A stretch of DNA of 12,289 bases from Clostridia bacterium. GTDB taxonomy: Bacteria > Bacillota > Clostridia > Oscillospirales > CAG-382. The position numbers and the translations under genes were made by a program. The stretch lies in the NCBI GenBank assembly GCA_900754535.1, contig CAAEDF010000238.1, positions 1 through 12,289 of the forward strand. Direction: 5' to 3'. This document shows, one piece after another, positions 6,521-12,289 of this stretch; within the stretch, counting starts at the first letter, position 1; each line of letters opens with the position of its first letter. The notes under the pieces were generated by a model. It saw only the letters and a list, made by a program, of their open reading frames with translations. It searched no databases and had not been told where the DNA came from.

Positions 6521-6563
6521 CCCCGTAAGCTTTACCTTTCAGGCGGGATCGTGCGCTTTTTTT
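6470..6563 (+). promoter_or_regulatory. Transcription attenuator: antiterminator/terminator pair
   Basis: Two hairpins share bases. The antiterminator pairs ATGCGCCTT (6470-6478) with AAGGCGCAT (6510-6518), nine perfect pairs, with an inner CCGCTC/GAGCGG stem. The terminator pairs 6513-6525 with 6544-6556 (13 positions: one mismatch, one G-U) and runs into T7 (6557-6563). Bases 6513-6518 are needed by both. An 11-base copy of part of the right terminator arm (GGCGGGATCGT) also occurs at 6448-6458. The read-through gene starts at 6635. Confidence 0.75.
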
Positions 6564-6634
6564 CTGCCTTAAATCGCATTTTGTCTTTTCCTGACAGAGA
6601 AGATTTAAAATAATGAAAAGTGAGGATTTACAAA

Positions 6635-7105
6635 ATGCGTGTAAAAAAATTTCTTTGCGGTCTGTTTGTGGCCTCGGTAGTCATTTCGCTGTTCGTGTCC
6701 TCCGCGCTGGCGGCTGAACCATCGGGATATTGGCCGGGCTCTTGGACAGTAGAAAGCCGTAATTTGAAAGACCAGGATCATTATGGCAGCTATAACCCCA
6801 TGTACGCTTATTACAATTACGGCAGCCTGTTCCATGATGCATGGTGCTCGACTGAACTCAGCGTGCCTACGAACGGGCTGGGATACGTATTTGCCGAGAT
6901 CAGGGATACCAACGGAAACACTTATGCAAGTGATTTGGAAGCTTACGGTGATAACGAGAAATATGTTACGGACGGAATGCTGAAATTGCCCGCAGTCTAC
7001 GGCGATGTTAACGGTGCCCAGTATGTCCGCTTTGCGGCAAGGCAGACTGTCGGTATCAATATAGACCGGAAGAGAGTACAGTGGAACAACAATAAATTTG
7101 ATTGA
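6635..7105 (+). CDS. Secreted protein of unknown family, candidate ABC export cassette substrate
   Basis: The 156-residue protein has a clear signal peptide (positive M-R-V-K-K, hydrophobic 8-22, cleavage after A-L-A near 26). The mature part of about 130 residues is rich in Tyr, Asn, Asp and Trp, with Y-A-Y-Y-N-Y-G-S-L-F-H-D (58-68), one Cys (71) and a D-x-N-G-N turn (91-95). It looks like a small beta-rich extracellular domain. The ATG at 6635 has GAGG nine bases upstream; an in-frame GTG at 6620 lies on that Shine-Dalgarno site and is less likely. I do not recognise the family. It is the first gene after an attenuator and 29 bases before two permeases and an ATPase. That layout recalls lactococcin-972-type bacteriocin loci, but sequence resemblance to that bacteriocin is at best slight (N-Y near a His). 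It may instead be a ligand sensor or immunity protein. Confidence 0.8.
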   Translation: MRVKKFLCGLFVASVVISLFVSSALAAEPSGYWPGSWTVESRNLKDQDHYGSYNPMYAYYNYGSLFHDAWCSTELSVPTNGLGYVFAEIRDTNGNTYASDLEAYGDNEKYVTDGMLKLPAVYGDVNGAQYVRFAARQTVGINIDRKRVQWNNNKFD

Positions 7106-7134
7106 TAATAACCGAAGGAAAGGCGGCGGTTTGA

Positions 7135-8277
7135 ATGAAGCGTCTGCTGCTGTTCGTACAGAGGGTGAGCGCTCTGCTTTTGTCCAATAAACTGATCTCG
7201 GCGCTGTATCTCTTTGGCGGCGTGCTGGCGATCTTTTCCATGTTTTTTATGTATATGACTGTGATTTCGCAGGAAAAATACGAGGACAAGGAGGGGTATT
7301 ACACATATACGCTTCTCTCCGGCTCCGAGGAGGACGATTTTTTTTCGTATAACGCGGGGCAGGAGGCCGCCGCCGCACTTCCGGGATGTGTCGGCGACAC
7401 GTCAAACATACGCTGGAGCGGCTTTTATGCCGACGTCAGGCTTGGTGATATATGCGCTTACGTATCGGAAAGGTATATGGATATGCTTGTCAACCCCATT
7501 GTTCTTACGGAGGGAAAATACAGCGATATTTCCGTGGGCGACATAGATCTTTTTGCTTCCCGTCCCGCCGGATCGGATTATCCCGTTATTTTGTCTTCGT
7601 CGTTACTTCGCGCGATTGTGCCGGATATCGCGGGAGATCCGACCGGCACCCGGCTGGAAATTCTTCAGGCGGAGCATATCCTGACCGATATGCACGGAAG
7701 CTCCGATTATTACATGATGTTCCTTCCGGACGATCCCTGCGTATCGGCTCTCTCTTTCGGCGGACTCACGCTTACGACGCGATATCCGCTTGGCGGGGAA
7801 GAGCTTGACCGGCTTGAGGATCTTGCCGGCACGCTGTTTGACGAACCGGTGATCGATGAACCGTATACCCCGTATAAGGCGTATCTCGAAGCTTTCCTGT
7901 CAAATCTGCTGATGATAATGGCTTTTACCGCCGTGGCGATGATCGCATTTGCTTTTTTGTTTATGTTCCTTCTTGAAAGCCGTGCCGACGAGCTGCGTGT
8001 CATGATCATGTGCGGCGCTTCGAGACTGCGGGCTTGTTTGTCCGTGCTGTCGGACGCGTTTGCCGTGAACCTTGCTACGTGCTGTATTGCCTTGCTGGCG
8101 TTTGTGCTTTTGAAGGACGGGATATTTTCATCGGTTGTCAATACGACTTTGCACGCATCGGATTACATGATTGTCCTGCTGTGCTTTTTGGGTGTCAGTG
8201 TTCTGGTCTGCTGCCCGATGCTGTATAACCATGCCACAAATACGATATCGGAAATGAGGCGGAAGTATATCAAATGA
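7135..8277 (+). CDS. FtsX/MacB-like ABC transporter permease, first subunit
   Basis: The 380-residue membrane protein has one N-terminal helix (about 21-44), an extracellular domain of about 210 residues (45-253) and three C-terminal helices (254-279, 305-326, 343-363). This is the 4-TM plan of MacB/FtsX-type (type VII) ABC permeases. After TM2 comes E-L-R-V-M-I-M-C-G-A-S (286-296), the cytoplasmic Gly-Ala-Ser turn that is typical of this family. Such permeases use ATPase-driven motion to move or release extracytoplasmic substrates rather than pump across a classical channel. Its stop overlaps the next gene's start as ATGA, so the two are co-translated. The extracellular domain is not recognisable to me. 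The purine-rich GGAAAGGCGGCGG region before the ATG serves as ribosome binding site. Confidence 0.85.
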   Translation: MKRLLLFVQRVSALLLSNKLISALYLFGGVLAIFSMFFMYMTVISQEKYEDKEGYYTYTLLSGSEEDDFFSYNAGQEAAAALPGCVGDTSNIRWSGFYADVRLGDICAYVSERYMDMLVNPIVLTEGKYSDISVGDIDLFASRPAGSDYPVILSSSLLRAIVPDIAGDPTGTRLEILQAEHILTDMHGSSDYYMMFLPDDPCVSALSFGGLTLTTRYPLGGEELDRLEDLAGTLFDEPVIDEPYTPYKAYLEAFLSNLLMIMAFTAVAMIAFAFLFMFLLESRADELRVMIMCGASRLRACLSVLSDAFAVNLATCCIALLAFVLLKDGIFSSVVNTTLHASDYMIVLLCFLGVSVLVCCPMLYNHATNTISEMRRKYIK

Positions 8278-9545
8278 AAACCATGAAACTTATGCTTCGC
8301 TTTTTCATGAAAAACCCGTTCCTTCTTTTTTTCGTCCTGCTGGAAATGCTGCTTACGCTGGCTCTGTTTGTGGAGCAGTTCGGCGCATTGCAGTATGAAA
8401 CGTATACATATGATATGTATATGAACTCGGACCTGAGCCGGTGTGACCATTTTTCCCCGGAGCTTGTTTCCGCGCTGTCAGATAATCCCGGGGACGCTCA
8501 GACGACGGCGATGCGGGATTTGTACGCCACCGAAGGCGTGGCGGAAGTCGGTGAGATAATCAATATACCGTTTTGGTATGAAAGCGAATATCGAAAGGAT
8601 CCGTTGAATACGCGAAGCTCGTCGTTGTGCCTGATATCGCCGTCCTTTTTTCAGACAATCCCCATCGAGCTTTCCGACGGTTCATGGTTCCCGGAAGAGG
8701 ATGGGCAGCAGTCCGAGGTATGCGTGATTGCTGCCGGCTCCGATGCGGAAAACTATAATGTCGGAGAAACCGTGCCGCTCATAATCATATATAACAGTTT
8801 GGAAGGCAGCGGATATATGCCCGAACCGTATGAAACCATAAACGTAAGGATTATAGGCAAACTGGCAGAGCCCGCGTATTTTCCGAGCTTGAGAATGTCA
8901 TCAACCGCGCTTGAAGCGGCAGATCTGTTTTCTTCAAGCGGAGGGCTTATTGTGTCGCCTGCACAGGAAAATATCGACAGGCTTTCCCCGTATCTGATAT
9001 TCGGCAACTCCAATCGATGCAAGCTGATCCGCTATTCGGACGGGCTGAGCGGTGAGGAGCTTGAAAAAACACGCGACAGCTTAAGAAAGTGGGGGATTCT
9101 GTCTACCCCGGAGGAAATAGCGGAAAATTCAAGGGCGTCCATATCAAAAGCGCTCGGGAAGCGTTTCTCGATGGTTCTGTTCTTTTTGGTGATATCCTCA
9201 TTCAGCATGATCGCCTCCGTTATCGTCACACAGATGAAAATGTACCGCAATAATGCGATATATTACCTTTGCGGTGCCACGGCGCCACGTTGCTTTTTCC
9301 TATATTCCGGTGTCCCGATCATGTCAATCGGCCTGCTTGCGGTGGGCGCCAATCTGCTGCGGATCGCATACATGAAGGCAAACAGATTGGATATCGGCAT
9401 CCGTAATATGAAAATGGTGCTCAACGGCACTACCGCGGCTGCCCTTGTGGCGTATTTTGCCGTAACCGTTCTGGTGGCGATCCTGGCATCGTATTACGTT
9501 TTTCGTAAAAACACGCCGATCGAAAGCTATCGGAAGAACAAATAA
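8274..9545 (+). CDS. FtsX/MacB-like ABC transporter permease, second subunit
   Basis: The 423-residue protein repeats the topology of its neighbour: helix 15-34, extracellular domain about 35-296, then helices near 298-318, 341-365 and 387-409. The cytoplasmic turn after TM2 is N-A-I-Y-Y-L-C-G-A-T (327-336), again the family Gly-Ala motif. The large domain includes V-G-E-T-V-P-L (163-169) and I-I-G-K-L (193-197), reminiscent of MacB periplasmic-core strands. The sequence is clearly different from the first permease, so the two probably form a heterodimer with the ATPase below. The start overlaps the previous stop by four bases. Confidence 0.85.
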   Translation: MKTMKLMLRFFMKNPFLLFFVLLEMLLTLALFVEQFGALQYETYTYDMYMNSDLSRCDHFSPELVSALSDNPGDAQTTAMRDLYATEGVAEVGEIINIPFWYESEYRKDPLNTRSSSLCLISPSFFQTIPIELSDGSWFPEEDGQQSEVCVIAAGSDAENYNVGETVPLIIIYNSLEGSGYMPEPYETINVRIIGKLAEPAYFPSLRMSSTALEAADLFSSSGGLIVSPAQENIDRLSPYLIFGNSNRCKLIRYSDGLSGEELEKTRDSLRKWGILSTPEEIAENSRASISKALGKRFSMVLFFLVISSFSMIASVIVTQMKMYRNNAIYYLCGATAPRCFFLYSGVPIMSIGLLAVGANLLRIAYMKANRLDIGIRNMKMVLNGTTAAALVAYFAVTVLVAILASYYVFRKNTPIESYRKNK

Positions 9546-9559
9546 AGGCGGTGGGTATA

Positions 9560-10222
<663 letters not shown>

Positions 10223-10346
10223 CTTTGCGGAGAAGATCGGCGCCCGCACGCCCCGAACACCCGTCCGTTCTGCGGCTGTTTCCGCGCTGCCCGGCTGTCC
10301 GGCGGAGCTCGGGGCGAAAAAAAGTATTTGCTGTTTTTATGGGGTG
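10223..10346. other. Region after the ABC operon, structured but without clear terminator
   Basis: Part of the 310-base gap before the next gene. CGCCCCGA (10249-10256) can pair with TCGGGGCG (10309-10316), enclosing two smaller stems (GCGG/CCGC and CCGG/CCGG). On the plus strand it is followed by A7, not T, so it is not an intrinsic terminator of the ABC operon. No gene is seen. The rest of the gap holds the palindrome, the promoter and the leader of the 10533 gene. Confidence 0.4.
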
Positions 10347-10370
10347 TTAATATTTTTTGAAAAATATTAA
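10347..10370. repeat. 24-bp A/T palindrome upstream of a promoter
   Basis: An 11-base arm (10347-10357) and its exact complement (10360-10370) flank a 2-base centre. The right arm ends eight bases before the -35 of the next promoter, where an operator or UP element would lie. It has no adjoining GC stem, so it is a poor terminator. Confidence 0.6.
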
Positions 10371-10378
10371 ATAACATA

Positions 10379-10406
10379 TTGACAAAAACGCAAAACAATG
10401 CATAAT
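10379..10406 (+). promoter_or_regulatory. Promoter of the secreted-protein gene at 10533
   Basis: TTGACA (10379-10384) and CATAAT (10401-10406) are 16 bases apart. The predicted leader of about 120 bases contains ATGCGG/CCGCAT arms (10411-10416, 10482-10487), but I recognise no riboswitch in it. Confidence 0.7.
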
Positions 10407-10532
10407 AAAAATGCGGTATCGTAAAAAACACATGCTTCGGGTCGCTTGACGAGGTATATGACGCCAAGGTCAACGGCTGAGCCGCATGACATAAAGAATT
10501 GCATGCGATGACGAAAGGAGCTTGGAATTATT

Positions 10533-11129
10533 ATGAAAAAATGGAACATATTTGCGCTTATGGTCGTAACGGCGGTCGTGCTTGTGGTGTGTTCGGCGGG
10601 CGCTCCCTCCGACGGCGAGCCGATGGTCTGCTATCGCTATAACAGCTATGTGTTCGACGCGTCAGACCCTGCGGCGGCCGCAGGCGTTTATGACAACGTG
10701 TTCGTCGCGCGCGTCACGGCAAAGACGGGCAACCGCCTTGAAGCCGACGAGGCGTTGTTCCCGTATACGGTCTATGACGTTGAGATCCTTCGGACGCTCA
10801 AGGGCTCGCTTGAGGCCGGCACCACGCAGGTCCTCTACAAAGAGGGCGGCGTTAATTCGGACGGTATATTATGCGTCAATGTCGGCGACGAACAGCCTGA
10901 AATCGGCGGATATTATATCTTTTTGACTTCGCCGGAAGAGGACGGCGGGCAGAGGGCGGCAGGCGCCCATTGTCAGGTCCCGCTGCTTGGATTGGAAAGC
11001 GGCTCGCCGGTAAACGACGCGATGCTGGACGCAAATCCCACGGTGCAGCAATACATATCGGCGGTCGCCGCGCAGATCCTGTATGAACCGGAAGCCGGCG
11101 TCGTCGCCCCACAGCCGCTGCTGCCCTGA
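10533..11129 (+). CDS. Secreted or membrane-anchored protein of unknown function
   Basis: The 198-residue protein begins with M-K-K-W and a hydrophobic signal (about 5-20). A Cys at 20 (V-V-C-S) resembles a lipobox, but Val at -1 is atypical, so a plain signal peptide cleaved near A-G-A is as likely. The core (about 50-150) has the pattern Y-D-N-V-F-V-A-R-V-T, then Y-T-V-Y-D-V-E-I-L-R-T-L-K-G, K-E-G-G and G-G-Y-Y-I-F-L. I know this arrangement from uncharacterised secreted Firmicutes proteins of beta-barrel type, without a function. The C-terminus is Pro-rich. GGAG lies 12 bases before the ATG. It has its own promoter and terminator, so its link to the ABC cassette is only positional. Confidence 0.8.
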   Translation: MKKWNIFALMVVTAVVLVVCSAGAPSDGEPMVCYRYNSYVFDASDPAAAAGVYDNVFVARVTAKTGNRLEADEALFPYTVYDVEILRTLKGSLEAGTTQVLYKEGGVNSDGILCVNVGDEQPEIGGYYIFLTSPEEDGGQRAAGAHCQVPLLGLESGSPVNDAMLDANPTVQQYISAVAAQILYEPEAGVVAPQPLLP

Positions 11130-11158
11130 GCAAAGCGCCTTTTACAAGTAAAAAAATG

Positions 11159-11205
11159 CGCCGTGAAGCGGCGGACCTTCCGTCCGATGCTTCGCGGCGT
11201 TTTTT
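11159..11205 (+). terminator. Intrinsic terminator after the 10533 gene
   Basis: An 11-bp stem with one G-U pair (11159-11169 with 11189-11199) and an inner GGAC/GTCC stem are followed by T6 (11200-11205). It lies about 30 bases after the stop codon. An A run before the stem could also make it work from the other side. Confidence 0.9.
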
Positions 11206-11318
11206 GTTATTGTTTTTTAATATAACAGGGTATTCTGTGCCAATTCGTCAGCCGAAGCCCCCCCGTACGCGCTCTTCGCCTGCCGTCCTAAGGATAGGGA
11301 AAACGGGATTCAGCAAGC

Positions 11319-11356
11319 AAAAAAACAACGCCCGCAGCTTCAAGGCTGCGGGCGTT
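11319..11356 (-). terminator. Intrinsic terminator after pnp
   Basis: A perfect 12-bp stem (11345-11356 with 11327-11338) and a 6-base loop are followed on the minus strand by a T7 run (11325-11319). It lies about 20 bases after the pnp stop. The stretch 11206-11318 between the two facing terminators holds nothing recognisable. Confidence 0.92.
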
Positions 11357-11376
11357 TTCAATATCGGAATTCAGAG

Positions 11377-12289
11377 TCAGCGTCCGAGGGCGTCCTTCCT
11401 CGAAAGGTTTATCCTGCCCTTGCTGTCAACGCCGAGTACCATTATTTTTATCTCGTCGCCGATGGATACGACGTCCTCCACCTTTTCGACGCGCTTGGTG
11501 TCCAGCTTTGAGATGTGTACGAGACCTTCCTTTACGGGCGCGTATTCGACAAAGCAGCCGATGGGGATGATGCCCGTCACCTTGCCGGTGAATATCGTGC
11601 CCGGCTCGGGGTCGTTGACTATCGCATCGATTATCGAAAGCGCTTTGTACGCATCGTCCCTGTTCACCGCGGCGATGTAAATGCTGCCGTCGTCCTCGAT
11701 GTCTATCTTGGAGTTGGTGTCGGCGCATATCTTCTGGATGACCTTGCCGCCGGAGCCGATGACCTCGCGTATCTTATCGGGGTCTATCTTGGTGGTTATC
11801 ATCTTGGGAGCGTATTTGGACACGTCGTCTCTCGGCTTGGCGATAACGGGCGTGATTATATCGTCTATGATATATATTCTGCCTTTTCTCGTGGTCTCAA
11901 GCGCGTTTTTGATGATCTCGGGGGTAAGACCGTCGATCTTGAGGTCCATCTGTATCGAGGTGATGCCCTTCTTCGTGCCGGCCACCTTGAAGTCCATGTC
12001 GCCGAAGAAATCCTCAAGCCCCTGGATGTCTATCATGGTCATCCATCTGTCGCCCTCGGTGATAAGCCCGCAGGAGATACCGGCGACCGGCGCCTTTATC
12101 GGTACGCCCGCGTCCATAAGCGCAAGCGTGGAGCCGCATACCGATGCCTGGGACGTGGAGCCGTTGGAGGATACCACCTCGGATACGCAGCGTATCGCGT
12201 ACGGGAATTCTTCAACGGAGGGGAGCACCGGCACAAGCGAACGCTCCGCGAGCGCGCCGTGGCCTATCTCCCTGCGCCCGGGCGAGCGG
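11377..12289 (-). CDS. pnp: Polynucleotide phosphorylase, C-terminal part (5' end outside window)
   Basis: PNPase degrades RNA 3' to 5' using phosphate. The window holds the last 303 residues; the frame runs on past 12289 with no start, so the gene is cut by the window edge. Visible are the end of the second RNase PH domain ([13 protein letters not shown], then F-P-Y-A-I-R), the catalytic stretch [13 protein letters not shown] with both Asp and the Lys kept, a KH domain with I-G-S-G-G (about 177-181 of this part), and an S1 domain (about 230-297). The protein ends seven or so residues after S1, without the long tail some homologues have. Variants are mild: I-S-C-G-L-I replaces the usual I-A-M-G-L-I. 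Confidence 0.98.
   Translation of the reverse strand, partial: RSPGRREIGHGALAERSLVPVLPSVEEFPYAIRCVSEVVSSNGSTSQASVCGSTLALMDAGVPIKAPVAGISCGLITEGDRWMTMIDIQGLEDFFGDMDFKVAGTKKGITSIQMDLKIDGLTPEIIKNALETTRKGRIYIIDDIITPVIAKPRDDVSKYAPKMITTKIDPDKIREVIGSGGKVIQKICADTNSKIDIEDDGSIYIAAVNRDDAYKALSIIDAIVNDPEPGTIFTGKVTGIIPIGCFVEYAPVKEGLVHISKLDTKRVEKVEDVVSIGDEIKIMVLGVDSKGRINLSRKDALGR

Noticed and set aside
10249..10316. Terminator for the ABC operon
   Set aside because: The stem is strong but is followed by A7 on the plus strand, with no T run.
10430..10480. In-frame stretch C-F-G-S-L-D-E-V-Y-D-A-K-V-N-G before a stop in the leader of the 10533 gene
   Set aside because: It reads like coding sequence but has no start codon or ribosome site and is too short to assign; it could be a gene scrap or chance.
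10411..10532. Riboswitch in the leader of the 10533 gene
   Set aside because: I compared it from memory with common riboswitch cores (TPP, SAM, cyclic-di-GMP, glycine, fluoride and others) and found no convincing match.

Overview
The window looks like part of a chromosome from an anaerobic, gut-type Clostridia, probably near Oscillospirales/Ruminococcaceae. The reasons are a type I dockerin on a secreted protein, the Firmicutes-type rpmG-secE-nusG-rplKA-rplJL cluster with an L10 leader, and Gram-positive style promoters and strong Shine-Dalgarno sequences. The assignment is inference from gene content, not from a marker phylogeny.

Layout: (1) Positions 1-433 hold a promoter-like site, a decayed C-terminal fragment of an FtsX-type ABC permease and a strong hairpin terminator. 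(2) Positions 447-2456, minus strand, encode a secreted modular protein: signal peptide, Asp/Ser/Thr repeat linker, dockerin, Cys-rich repeats and a class-A beta-lactamase-like/DD-peptidase-like domain. In that domain the SxxK nucleophile position is Cys (C424-V-V-K427). (3) Positions 2574-6161, minus strand, are the translation/transcription cluster, read in the order rpmG, secE, nusG, rplK, rplA, then rplJ, rplL. One consensus promoter lies before rpmG. A second lies before rplJ, where an L10 autoregulatory leader with an attenuator-type terminator is visible. rplL is followed by a terminator, and rpoB/rpoC do not follow.

(4) Positions 6364-10222, plus strand, are the most novel-looking part. 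A perfect consensus promoter drives a short leader with a 31-codon small ORF and mutually exclusive antiterminator and terminator hairpins. Downstream lie a secreted 156-aa protein of unknown family, two overlapping 4-TM FtsX/MacB-like half permeases and an ABC ATPase resembling the lactococcin-972-type bacteriocin export group. I read this as an attenuation-controlled ABC export or self-protection cassette with its candidate substrate. (5) Positions 10347-11205 hold a 24-bp palindrome next to a promoter, then a secreted protein of unknown function and a terminator. (6) Positions 11319-12289, minus strand, hold the 3' part of pnp (polynucleotide phosphorylase) with its terminator.

No tRNA, rRNA, CRISPR array or insertion sequence was recognised.
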